27,049 bases of DNA from Mycocentrospora acerina. Lineage: Eukaryota > Ascomycota > Dothideomycetes > Pleosporales. Every line of letters starts with the position of its first letter. Positions within the stretch are counted from its first letter, which is position 1. The DNA is taken from NCBI GenBank assembly GCA_022701365.1, contig JAKUHH010000125.1, positions 1 to 27,049 on the forward strand, given 5' to 3'. Made by a program: the position numbers and the translations under genes. The notes under the pieces are model-generated. The model ran no database searches. It was not told where the DNA came from and worked only from the letters and a program-made list of their open reading frames with translations. This document shows positions 1 through 10,334 of this stretch, one piece after another.

Positions 1-225
1 AAATAAGTTATTTCTTTTATTTTTAAAGTATATTAATTACTTAATAATAAAATTAAATATTATTTTAGAAATTCTTTTACTTATTATTCTAATTTCTATA
101 TATATTTATATCTTAGTATATATATTTACTTTTCTTTACTACTAATTATATTTACTATTTTTTTACTACTTTCTTATACCTTTTATTTATAGTTATTTCT
201 TTTGCTAATTAGTTATGCTAATTTT
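1..225. other. AT-rich flank, no gene seen
   Basis: Very AT-rich sequence with TATATA stretches and poly-T runs. No open frame or repeat unit is recognisable. Confidence 0.6.
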
Positions 226-1350
226 ATCTACCTGCTGTTTGCACTTATTAACTTCTAACTATATCTACATGCTGATTGCTGCTATTTACTGCATATTACA
301 TTAAACTACTGTTAGATGCTGTTTACTGCAAATTACATCTACCTGCTGTTTGCTGCTGTTTACTGTCAACTATACCTACATGCTGTTTACTGCTGTTTAC
401 TGCAAATTACATCTACCTACTGTTTACTGCTGTTTACTGCCAAATACATCTACCTGCTGTTTGCTGCTGTTTACTGCTAAATACATCTACCTGCTGTTTG
501 CTGCTGTATGCTGCGGTTTACTGTAAATTACATTAAACTGCTGTTAGCTGCTATTTGCTGCTGTTTACTGCTAAATACATCTACATGCTGTTTACTGCTG
601 TTTACTGCAAATTACATCTATCTACTGTTTACTGCTGTTTGCTGTTAACTATACCTACATGCTGTTTGCTGCTGTTTACTGCAAATTACATCTACCTGCT
701 GTTTACTGCTGTTTACTGCAAATTACATCTACCTGCTGTTTACTGCTGTTTACTGCTGTTTACTGTTAACTATACCTACATGCTGTTTACTACTGTTTAC
801 TGCCAAATACATCTACCTGCTGTTTGCTGCTGTTTACTGCAAATTACATCTATCTACTATTTACTGCTGTTTGCTGCTAAATATATCTACCTGCTGTTTA
901 CTGCTGTTTACTGCTATTTACTGCAAATTACATTAAACTGCTATTTATTACTGTTTACTGCAAATTACATCTACCTGCTGTTTACTGCTATTTACTGTAA
1001 ATTACATTAAACTGCTGTTAGATAGTGTTTACTGCTAAATAAATCTACCCGCTGTTTGCTGCAGTGTACTGCCAACTATATCTTCATGCTGTTTACTGCC
1101 AAATACATCTACCTGCTGTTTACTGCTGTTTACTGCCAAATACATCTACCTGCTGTTTGCTGCTGTTTACTGCCAAATACATCCACCTGCTGTTTGCTGC
1201 TGTTTACTGCAAATTACATCTACCTGCTGTTTACTGTTGTTTACTGCTGTTTACTGTTAACTATACCTACATGCTGTTTAGTACTGTTTACTGCCAAACA
1301 CATCTACCTGCTGTTTGCTGCTGTTTACTTCTAATTTCATCTATCTGCTT
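226..1350. repeat. Compound minisatellite, about 37-bp units with 10-bp subunits
   Basis: The unit is built from CTGCTGTTTA 10-mers followed by a spacer containing AAATTACATCTACC. Successive spacers near 681 and 718 lie 37 bp apart, giving roughly 25-30 units with some variants (CTAAATACATC, CTAACTATACC). Because 37 is not a multiple of three, the frames cycle. Stop-free stretches such as 276-536 and 555-1010 therefore encode only repetitive Leu/Cys/Tyr/Thr text and are not treated as genes. The core is the reverse complement of the GTAAACAGCA-type motif in the arrays near 10,000, 16,000 and 19,500. Confidence 0.9.
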
Positions 1351-1720
1351 TTTCCCACCACATACATTGACCTGCTATTTGCATCTACGTATTATTGCCT
1401 ACTGTCATTTACTCTTCTATTAAAGCAGTTGTAATATAACACTTTTACTCTTTTTATGCAGAATCCTACCTATCGCTCTAACTTCTGTTAAAAAGTTTAT
1501 TTATTACATTAAAACTGTTTAATCTTCAAAATTAAACAATTTGACAGGTTCTAATATATTATTTATGCTACTTAAGGAAACCTTTCTGTTGTTATAGCTA
1601 GCCAGATCTAATCATCTTGCATTGTCCTTATTTTAAGGTGAAGATTAATTAGTAAACCTTTACATTTACAACAACCTCCTGCAAAATGCTCTCTTGTCAT
1701 GTGCATTTAACTTTTCTCTC
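1351..1720. other. Spacer with no recognised gene
   Basis: AT-rich sequence between the first minisatellite and the 3' end of the minus-strand helicase. The helicase phase runs a little further here but is crowded with stops (TAG TAA at 1721-1726, then TGA), so the true C-terminus may lie within this stretch. Confidence 0.5.
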
Positions 1721-4700
1721 TTACTAGGCAAGTTCTTTGTCTCCTAAATCAAACTCATCTTTGATAACGCTACTATTATTCTTTTTCCACTCTTAGTCAT
1801 CTCCATACCCACCTCTGTTAGCATCAATCTTGTCGAAATCTCCCCAGTTGTCATTACTAATATCAACGTCAACACCAGCATTGTCCTAAGACTCCTCATT
1901 ATCCTTACCTTTAAATGTTGCTATTTCCTCTGTATTAAATAAGTGTGGCTTTGTTGTTGCAGAGAGCAAACAATAATAGTTAGCAAGAACTTCAGCTATA
2001 GGGAATTGCAGTTGCCACATTGCTTAAAGCTTTTCTTAATTGTGCAAGCTAATAAAGGTCTTGTTTGTCTTACACTAGTAGGCAGCCTTATAATACGCAG
2101 ACTTCAGGAACTCTTTGCTCTTCAGTCCGCGGTAAGCCTTGTCAACAGCAGGAAGATCACTAACAATAATAAGTGCTGAACGTGCGCGCGTGTTAGCAAG
2201 AAGTTGTCATGTTGTATCCTGTGTAAAGCCCAGAGTGCCTCTAACCGTAGTGTTGTAAATAATAACCTCCTTCTAACCTCCTTAAATACTGTTAACAGTA
2301 AAACACTCTACTTCTCTAAGGATAGGCGCAATCTTCTGCTTAAAAGAATCTTCTAGCTGCGTAGCACACTACTTAACAAGTAATTAGAGAACAAAGCAGT
2401 AGGTACCTACTTGCGAGACGTATAGGGAGACGATACTAATCTGTAAGGGCAAGAAGCCAGTCTTAATAGCCTAGAATACTGCCTACTAGACAAATAGAAC
2501 AAATCCTTCGTTGTACCAGGACATAGTGACCAGATTGCACTCTGCTTTGCCTAGAGTGCTTACAAATACAACTCGCTTTAATGCCTTAAAGGTCTCCTGC
2601 ATAAATAAAGACGCTAGAGTACATTTAAGTTAAGCATCAACACCAGCAGCAACGCGCATTTAGCTAAGGGGGAGGATACTGTTAATAAGGTCAACAATGT
2701 CTGAGTTTAATCAGTGCTGCTCCTAGAGCCAAACTGTGTTAAGGCTACTAAGCACCTAGCGCTAGAATAGTGCAACAGAGTTTTGCTGACTAAACAGGTG
2801 TTCACCACTATTAGGACCTAGGGTAGGGGTAGGCTAAAAGATATCGCCGAAGAGAACGTGAGGACAACGTGAATTAGGTGCCACAACTAAAGGGCCTGAT
2901 GCGTTGTTATAGGGTTAGCTGAAGAGGAGAGCAGCAAGAGAACTATACTTAGACGTCTTGCCAGCTTCATTATAAAATACTGCGCTTAGTTAACTAATCT
3001 TGTGTGCGCAGGTCTGCAAAACAACATCTAGTGTTATAAAAATGCTGTCTGCTATCTAAGCAAGTTTAGCAACAATTACATTAGTAAGAAGTGTAAGACG
3101 TGTCTTGTCTTTGTTTAGCATCTCCTCTCTACTGCTATATCTATTAAGGAGGAACTAGAACTTAGAGTGTTTGACAGCGTCAGCAATAGGATGCATCTGG
3201 CTGTGTTTATCTTTGCAACTAGCGCAGCGCAGAATCTATTATCCCTCTGACAAGTGTTTAAGTTAAAGACGCTTGTTAAATGATGTAGCATAGCTGTTCT
3301 TGAACTAAGTTTAAATGCAATGCTCAGTAACTAATAACTAAAGAAACATCTAATTGTTATGATCTGTGTACTCTTTATCTCTGTTGTTGTTTTTGTCGTC
3401 ATTGTCGTCATTTTTGTCGTCATCGTCATCGTCATCGTCGTCGTCATCGTCATCTTCATCGTCGTCATCGTCGTCATTGTCGTCGTTGTCGTTATCATTG
3501 TCATCATTGACGTAGTATAGAGGTTGCTTTTCACCCCAAGCTTAGTCTTAGAGATCCTGCTTCTCCTTCTGCCAAACCTTCTTCTCCGTGATGCCCATGT
3601 GACAACGAATAAAAATAGGCAGGCGCGCATCCTTGCCAGCGTCAACAAGCTTAGAGTACTCCTGCTCTGCACAATAAGCTACCTTAACAGCAATAGCGTC
3701 TAACTGCTTGTTGATAGGTGAGATGATCTATTCGCTAGCAACACGCCTAGGTGTAGAAGCTGAGCAGACTGCCTTAAGGCAATAGTGAAGTTTCACAAGT
3801 TAGATAAGCACAGTAGACTTGCCTGTTCTACTAGGACCCTAAACTAAGAGAATTCCAGCCTGCATGTTCTTAAGTAACTTAATAATCTGACATTGTTTAG
3901 GTCTAAGGTCTTTAATTATAGTGTCTACTTCCTGTTAGACCACGTTATCTCTAAAAGCATTCTTAAGGTGATCAAAGTAGTTCACACAAGGGAGATTACT
4001 TATGTTGTTAGCAAGCAGCAGCTAGTGCTCCTAAGAAAAAGCTTCTTTGCTAAGGAATAGATGGTTAATAGTGTTAATAGCTTGCTTAACACCTACTGTA
4101 GGGAGATGTTCACAGACATAGCACTAAATGCCAGCAAGCTGCTCTATAGCATCACGTAGATTAGCAGAGCTAGTGCAGTTACTAGATGCTACTACGTGTA
4201 TGCTGTCCTTAAACTCTAGGTCTGCAACAAACAAGTTTTTATAGCAAGGTTAGAAGAGGAAACAAGCATACTTATTTATGAGAGTGAAGGGCATAAGATT
4301 AATAATGTAGGCATGCTAATTGTCTTTGTTAGCTGTATTAGGACCTAACATCTTAATATTAACAACTAAGCTAGAACAGAAGTGCATATCTAGCGCTATA
4401 GAGATGTGTGCAAAGTAGAGTTAATCTTGACCACCCTAGAAGGACGCAATGCAGATAAGACTAGAGACGTAACTGCTACAGGTGATCTTTTCTAAGTCAT
4501 AAATAAGAGTCTAGAACCAGATAGTGTAGTACTCAGTTATGTTAAAGAAGCGATAGCGCTTAGCAAGCTTAAATCCACTTAGCTAGTCTTCTTTCTTAGA
4601 CTGCATGCCTGCCTAAGGAACAATCCAACCGTTTAGCTACCATCAAAGGCGTGGGTTAATTATAACCTGCTCGCGCATGCTGTCATTAATCTAGAAGATG

Positions 4701-5926
4701 CGCTGTGGAAGGTACTTATTAGCAATAGTGAAGAAGTAGAGCGTGACGTAAGGCTTGTTCGCGATTATGTCGCAGATATTGTAGACAGTTTTAGTAAATA
4801 GACTAAAGCTTAGGTCAGTAAAGAAGGCTTAACCAAAGAGATGTCGTGTACTACTGTGTTTATCCACTTCCATATTGTTAAGAGGAGTAAGGGTGATGCA
4901 AACATGATAGAGCTTAGCGGTAGTGCCATCAACAAACAGCATCTCACCCGCTACCTAGCTATGAGTATTAGAAACAAGCTCTGTAAATTCACTTGTATCA
5001 ACATTAATCTTATTAATTTCTATCGCATCTCCTAGGCTTTTTCTAGTAAAGATAATAGTAGAGGACTTGTGCTCACGGCTAGTGTTAGAGTAGGACGAGT
5101 TAAAGGATGCATCAAACTTAAAGCTAATAGACAACATATGATTTTCTGAAAATGTTAAGTAGAAGCGCGTAGAGAGGCATTTATCTAGTCCATTATCTAC
5201 CTAAAGGGTGCCTGTGGGCTTTAATAGTGGAGCAGTAGTGTCGTTGTTAGCATCTGCCTCAGTGTTAAACTTAATAATAGTGGCCTCTTGAGCTGCAGGT
5301 ATAGAGCTGTTCTTATTACTTGTTAAGGTTAGCTTTAGAGTAGTTGCTGTATTAGAAGTAGAAGAAGCAATTAGAGCAGATATGTCAGGTAGATTTAGTC
5401 TATCATAAACAGGACCTATTATGCAATCCTTAATAACATAGTTTTACATGCCACAATTCTCACATTTCTGATAAGTGCAGTTAGCTGTAGCATAGTTGCT
5501 TAATCCGCAAGACTTGCACTTGTTGTATGTAGTAGAAGATATCTTACAAGTAGGGCACTGCTTAGCCTTGTGTCCAGGCTTTGTGCACATGCAGCACAGG
5601 CTTAGTTTTAGACAGTTAGCTTTAGAATAGCCCTGCTTAAAGCAGTTTCCGCACACTATAAGCAGGCACTGTGATTTCACGTGTCCAGGATGATTACAGT
5701 TACAGCACTTCTGCATCTTCTCCTTGTTAGGACAATCTGATGCGCGGTGACTAGCTGATTTGCAGATGTGACAGAGAAGGTGGCGGATAGTCAGGGCACG
5801 AAGACTACCAAGCTCAACAGAGGTTGTGCCTGCTTAAACAACAACAATGCCAGTAGCGAAGCGCACATCTTTGAAGGTGTAGTTGATGTCCTCTGTCAGG
5901 TAGTGCTGAGCTCCTTAGTAAGCCAT
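1721..5926 (-). pseudogene. UPF1-like superfamily 1 helicase with six CCHC zinc knuckles, eroded by C-to-T changes
   Basis: One minus-strand frame runs from an ATG at 5924-5926 for about 1,400 codons without an indel. Six CX2CX4HX4C knuckles occupy residues 52-168. A Walker A motif (GPSRTGKST) lies at residues 697-705, preceded by LLV and a TAG where family members have Gln. A DEAG-like NEAG motif II is at 986-989 and GDIF-stop-PTP (motif III) starts at 1027. The motif V region SI-stop-GG is near 1215, and motif VI reads LLANTRAR just after residue 1240. This order fits UPF1/SMUBP2-type helicases, which unwind RNA or DNA with ATP. An Asp-rich run (GAC/GAT codons, 3385-3515) is inserted between motifs I and II. 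About 54 TAA/TAG and three TGA codons interrupt the frame. The start is uncertain, because the phase stays coding-like upstream to about 6154. It may be a cellular helicase or a mobile-element helicase; as written it cannot give a full-length protein under the standard code. Confidence 0.8.
3385..3515 (-). repeat. GTC/ATC trinucleotide microsatellite encoding an acidic run
   Basis: Imperfect GTC/ATC triplets on the plus strand read as GAC/GAT (Asp, with some Asn and Glu) in the helicase frame. The run creates a long acidic linker between helicase motifs I and II. Being a triplet repeat, it changes length without breaking the frame. The stop-free stretch in another minus frame at 3331-3672 is a shadow of it. 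Confidence 0.75.
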
Positions 5927-6627
5927 AGTATGTAATAACAATCTTATCAGGTTGCAATATAGGTAGCGGCAGATAGAGGCGTTAAGGTGACCTGGAACAA
6001 GTTAACAGAGATAAAGTTTAATTAACTTAGCGCACTACAAACTCTGTATTAGCTGACAGTATACTTAGGTAGCTATTAGTTTTAGGAGTTGACTGCTAGA
6101 GCAAAGGGTGCAATGTTTTTGTAAATACTGCAATTGTTTGTAGGTCACGCGCATTAGCGTTGTAGAAAGTTGAAGTGAAGGAGGGTTTCTGTAGTGTAGA
6201 TTAAGAGAAAAGATGCAATAAGAAGAAGAGAGATAACAACAAAACAAGTTAAAGAAGGATCTATATTACTCCTTAGAGTAAGAGAGCAGAATATTTAGGT
6301 ATAGGGATTACCCTGCTGAATTTACTCAGTTAAGTAAACTAGCTTCTAGTTCAGTACCGCCAAACTGTTATAATTGGTTAAAGGTTAGAGAGAATAGAGA
6401 GATAAGAGGAGAAAGTAAAAATAAGCAAAGGAGGCTTCACTGTAGATAATAATTAGGTGACTAGAACTTCTCACCTAGACAATTAGAGGTGATGCTTACA
6501 AGAACAAGAGAGAACAGCCTATCTAAAATAACAATAAACACAGAATTAATTTAACAAAGAAGTAATGCAAGTTAGAGTACAAATATTAGTAACAACAATA
6601 ACATTGCTCCCTAAGTTAATGTTTCTT
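5927..6627. other. Upstream region of the helicase; possible N-terminal extension
   Basis: The helicase phase continues upstream of the ATG at 5926 with only two TAA and one TAG back to about 6247, including an in-frame ATG at 6152-6154. A longer N-terminus is therefore possible, though its codons look less convincing than those downstream. From about 6250 to 6627 I see AT-rich sequence with no gene. This is the divergent spacer between the minus-strand helicase and the plus-strand SNF2-like copy. Confidence 0.4.
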
Positions 6628-7205
6628 ATAACATCAACCTCGGTGACAGACTCAACCTCATCAGCAGAATCAACGTGTATCACGGCATCAACCTCAGTAA
6701 AGGACTCAACCTCATCAGCAGAATCGACGTGTATCACAGCATTAACCTCGCCGACGGACTCAACCTCATCAGCGGAATCAACGTGTATCACAGCATCAAC
6801 CTCGCTGACGGACTCAACCTCATCAGCGGAATCAACGTGTATCACAGCATCATCCTCGCCGACAGACTCAACCTCATTAGCAGAATCAACGTGTATCACA
6901 GCATCATCCTCGCCGACGGACTCAACCTCATCGGCGGAATCAACGTGTATCACAGCATCATCCTTGCTGACGGACTCAACCTTATCAGCAGAATCAACGT
7001 GTATCACAGCATCAACCTCGGTGAAGGACTCAACCTCATCAGCGGAATCGACGTGTATCACAGCATCAACCTCGCCGACGGACTCAACCTTATCAGCAGA
7101 ATTGACGTGTATCACAGCATCAACCTTAGTGACAGACTTAACCTTATTAGCAGAATTAACGTGTATCACGGCGTTAACCTCACCAGCGAAATTAATATCA
7201 CGAAC
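6628..7205. repeat. 54-bp minisatellite, about ten units
   Basis: Tandem 54-bp units contain ATCAACGTGTATCACAGC and GACGGACTCAACCTCATC. Since 54 is a multiple of three and the unit lacks stops in several frames, both strands stay open (plus 6565-7281 and 6675-7223, minus 6546-7169). The plus frame would give 18-residue Ser/Thr-rich repeats and the minus frame Asp/Val/Glu-rich ones. None has a convincing non-repetitive domain, so I call it a repeat. Central units keep TCA. Units near 7080-7205 show TTA at the same places (TTAACC, TTAGCAG, ATTAACG), so the edge is more eroded than the middle. Confidence 0.85.
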
Positions 7206-7483
7206 AGAATTAACGCGTTATAGAGCAATAGTGTTTCTTACAACTCTAATGTTATTAACTGCAATAGCAGTGTCTTCTTAATTGTTACAAAATTTTAATA
7301 GATTAGAAATAAAATTAAAAACACACAAAGAAGAAAACATTTAATTAAAGGGGCTTACTTTTAAGGACACAAATAACAAAGAGAAGGTTAACAAAGGTAT
7401 ATGTAACGTTAAGTTTTTAAAAATAGAATCTCTTTCTTAATATTAGCATTCCTATCACAGTGAACTCTAGTTTGTTTAAACCA
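7206..7483. other. Spacer with no recognised gene
   Basis: AT-rich sequence between the 54-bp array and the region shared by the two SNF2-like copies. I see no gene or repeat. Confidence 0.5.
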
Positions 7484-8136
7484 CACAAGGTTAGCGGCAC
7501 TAAGTCTGCTGCTTGACCTACTTTATATAGGATAGGCTAGGTAATCCCTATTTTTATTAGTTCCTACAATCTAAACAACCTTTCATGTGCGCATTTTCTT
7601 AGGAGAAAAACACAACATCATAGACTAGTCGCATTGTCTGAGCTCTAGCGGAACTCAGCGAATAGTCACCATTTGCTGCAATCAGTCACCATTTGCTGCA
7701 ATCAGTCACTATTTGCTGCAATTAGTCACTATTTGCTGCAATTAGCGACTTTTTATGCCTGCTTTATAGTTTAAAAGTTAATACACAAAATTATTTAATG
7801 CACAGAGCATCTAATTACACCTCTACTGTAAACAAGTCCCTAGCTATCGCCTAAAGCCTCTAGCTGCAAACAGGAACGTACTAGACAAAGCTGTTTACAA
7901 AAAACCCCTATCTCTAACACTTTATAAACTTTCACATTTATTGCTTTTTAAGTATATCTTGTAAGTAGTAGATTAGCTGCCTATTGCAGTTACTTACAGC
8001 TTATTTCTTTTCTCTACTTCAGGCACAATCACCAACAACACTTCTACAATATATTGCAACAGATACAGAAACATCATGTATTTCTTATTAAATAGCTTGT
8101 TTATTATTATTAATTTAATCTGTTAGCACTATAGTT
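7484..8136 (+). repeat. Duplicated upstream region of SNF2-like copy A
   Basis: Blocks here recur upstream of copy B at 10676-11256. These include a block starting TTAGCGGCACTAAGTCTGCT (7491), one containing GGTAATCCCTA, and CTATTGCAGTTA just before the gene. The duplication therefore included upstream sequence, presumably the promoter; no specific promoter element can be named. The coding phase is also open with few stops from about 7981, so the start may lie upstream of 8137. Confidence 0.7.
7661..7750. repeat. Short 20-bp tandem array in the upstream region
   Basis: Four units of ATCAGTCACCATTTGCTGCA. Successive units change CACCATTT to CACTATTT and then ATCAG to ATTAG, all C to T in a YCA context. 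The CTATTTGCTGC core matches the other minisatellites. Confidence 0.9.
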
Positions 8137-9959
8137 ATGCGTAAACCGCAGGTACCTAACTTCAACTATTCTTAGAAGCTAACCTAAGACAATAAAATAT
8201 ATTAGGGCTTTAATATAACTGCTACCCAGTTTTCTGATCTTAAGTCGCACTTTAAGAGGATCCTTTAAAATATTAATCTAGATCTTTATCCCTACTACAC
8301 TGCACCAGAGAGGTTACAGAGGCAGAGGCACGTTAAGAGATTCTACAACTATATCCCTAAGTTCTGTGAGGTTCCTAAGGAATAGAAAGATTAGGCAGTT
8401 TTAAAGATCATGTCAGACACAAGATCAAAGATAAAGAGGAGAAAGTTAAACAAGCAAAGTGCTAGTGCAGTAAAACGCAATTCTAATAATAAAGATAAAG
8501 ATAACAAGGACAGCAATCATAAGGACGTTAATCTACCTACAAGCAAAAAGGCAAAGATTATGCTATTAAAAGAGCCTGCTAGGATACACTGCAAATTATT
8601 CTTGCTATCCTAATTTTGAAGTGCCTTATAGGATACTTAATACTTATTAGAGAGCATGCGTCTAAGTAAGACATTTAACCTAGAAAGACTTGTTAAGTTA
8701 CGCACAATGCTATCTAATAAGTTAGTTGCTATATTTAGGGCAAAAGACGTAATAGGCAATAGTAGGAAGGACTCTCTTTTATAGACTTTGTTAGCACAAG
8801 AAGCTACAGACAACAGTTCTACTATGTCTAGCTTTTCCTTTTCTAGGGTTTTATATCTTTCACCTTAAGATTGTCAGGATATGCCCTTGCAATCTTAAGC
8901 TGCTCTAAGTTTTGCAATAGACAAAGTGTTAATTGTAAAGACTCTAGTCTTTACTACAAGCCCTGCTATCTACCCTATAGATGTTAATACTAACAGTAGG
9001 ACTGCGAAATCTTTGTTGTTACTTCGCAATCTATCTCTGTCACCTCTAATAGATCTATCTTAGTTGCTTCTAGTAAATTCATCTTAGTTGCTTTAAGTAG
9101 GTCCATCACAACCGCTTCCAGTAGATTTATCTCAGTCGCTTCTAGTAGATCTATCTCAGTTGCTTCCAGTAGATTCATCTTGGTTGCTTCTAGTAGATTC
9201 ATCTCAGTTGCTTCTAGTAGGTCTATCACAACCGCTTCTAGTGGGTCCATCACAACTGCTTCTAGTAGATTTATCTTAGTTGCTTCTAGTAGATCCATCT
9301 CGGCCGCTTCTACTAGATCTATCACAGCTATCTGCTGTGGATCTTAAATCTGTACTAAGAACAGTTACCACAGAAATTAAAGGAAATCAAGAAAGCTCCG
9401 CTATTTTAATTTGTAGCAATACTAATAGTTTAGTTACCTTATTAGAAGAGAAGCAGAGTAATAATAAATACAATTCTAAGAACAAGAAAGTATTTCACCT
9501 AGCGTCTGTAGTAAAGAAACAACGTAAAAATGACCTAAATAAGGACAAATATAACAATAAAGATAATAAGGATAATAAGAATAATAAGGTTGTAGATAAT
9601 AAGAAGAATACAGAAGTAGACAAAGCAAGGATAGGGAAGGTTAATAGAGACAAGTTAATAGATAATAACGCTGTTTAACATACAAGTAGGCAGCTAGCAG
9701 AATAAACAACTAGTAATATTTTAAAGAAAGGAAAATTTAAATTAAAAGAATAGTTTAATAAGGTTTCAGCCTAGCAGTGTCTGCATTGCAAATACAGCTA
9801 GGGAAAGATGTGTATATTGCCTTGCCTGCCAGCTTTAGCCTACGCAAAGGCTTCTTCCTGACGCCTCACTAAGTCATAGGTAGTTGTAAGACCTACTACT
9901 TGTCATTTAGCCCCCTAAAAGGCTGTCTTAAGGGTGACAAAATAGGCTTTAAAAGCCTA
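8137..9959 (+). pseudogene. SNF2-like ATPase gene, copy A, truncated at motif I
   Basis: The frame starts at ATG 8137 (MRKPQVPNF) and aligns codon by codon with copy B. It has an N-terminal block, a Lys/Asn/Asp-rich block from the in-frame ATG at 8410, an internal 8-residue repeat (about 9040-9340), then a Lys/Asn-rich linker to 9678. One phase shift lies between about 9700 and 9770. After it comes a region with PH-stop-VIG (9864-9881) and GDKIGF (9933-9950), matching the SNF2 Q-motif and the run-up to Walker A. Homology to copy B ends there, so the ATPase core is missing. Stops are TAA/TAG plus a TGA at 8617-8619, which pairs with CAA in copy B and implies an ancestral CGA. SNF2 proteins are ATP-driven chromatin remodellers or translocases; the assignment rests on motif spacing and the better-preserved copy B. 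Confidence 0.65.
9040..9340 (+). repeat. In-frame 24-bp array in copy A, about 12 units
   Basis: 24-bp units such as CTTCCAGTAGATCTATCTCA encode an 8-residue Leu/Pro-Val-Asp-Leu-Ser-Gln motif in the gene frame. The opposite strand is also stop-free (8990-9325) but is a shadow. Copy B carries about 23 units of the homologous array. Confidence 0.85.
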
Positions 9960-9984
9960 ACCCTAGCTAATGTAAAGTTAGTGC

Positions 9985-10062
9985 AAATAGTATCAAATAG
10001 CAGCAAATAGCATTAAATGGCAGCAAATAGCAGCAAATAGCAGCAAATAGCAGCAACAAATT
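9985..10062. repeat. 10-bp minisatellite at the break point of copy A
   Basis: Tandem GCAAATAGCA-type 10-mers begin some 25 bp after copy A loses homology to copy B. They are the same core found in the arrays near 500, 16,500 and 19,600. Confidence 0.85.
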
Positions 10063-10334
10063 TTTTAACTCTAAAACAACTATAACTAGCATTAAACAAA
10101 AAGGGTCTTGTATACAACACACTCTTACCTGCATTCAAGAGTATAGAAAATGTAAAGAGTGCAAGTTTTGCGCATAATAGGCGCAGATCTCTAAACATAA
10201 AATTGTGCGCTAAGACTCTGCACTCTTATTTTAAATTAAATCTGTTCTTAAGAACAATTCAAAATTAAAGGCTTTAAATTAATATTTCTATTTTTTCCTT
10301 CTCTGTTAATTACATCTCTAGTAGCTATAATTGG
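10063..10334. other. Spacer with no recognised gene
   Basis: Low-complexity AT-rich sequence between the 10-bp array and the 125-bp repeats. I see no coding frame. Confidence 0.5.

Noticed and set aside
276..1423. Plus-strand ORFs with Leu/Cys/Tyr/Thr repeats
   Set aside because: They are translations of the 37-bp minisatellite in cycling frames with no non-repetitive domain.
3331..3672. Minus-strand ORF of 113 residues
   Set aside because: It is in a different phase from the helicase and only reads the Asp-codon microsatellite out of frame as Met/Thr text.
5444..5716. A stand-alone retroviral-type nucleocapsid or CNBP-like zinc-knuckle protein
   Set aside because: The knuckles are in the same uninterrupted phase as the downstream helicase motifs, and a sixth knuckle extends past the apparent stop. 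They are its N-terminal domain; no reverse transcriptase or integrase motif was seen nearby.
1721..5926. Rescue of the stops by A-to-I editing of UAG to UGG, known during sexual development in some ascomycetes
   Set aside because: Editing would give Trp where conserved motifs need Gln, UAA would need two edits, and more than 50 sites would have to be edited in one transcript.
8990..9325. Minus-strand repetitive ORF, and the similar one at 12080-12748
   Set aside because: They are antisense shadows of the in-frame 24-bp arrays in the two SNF2-like copies.
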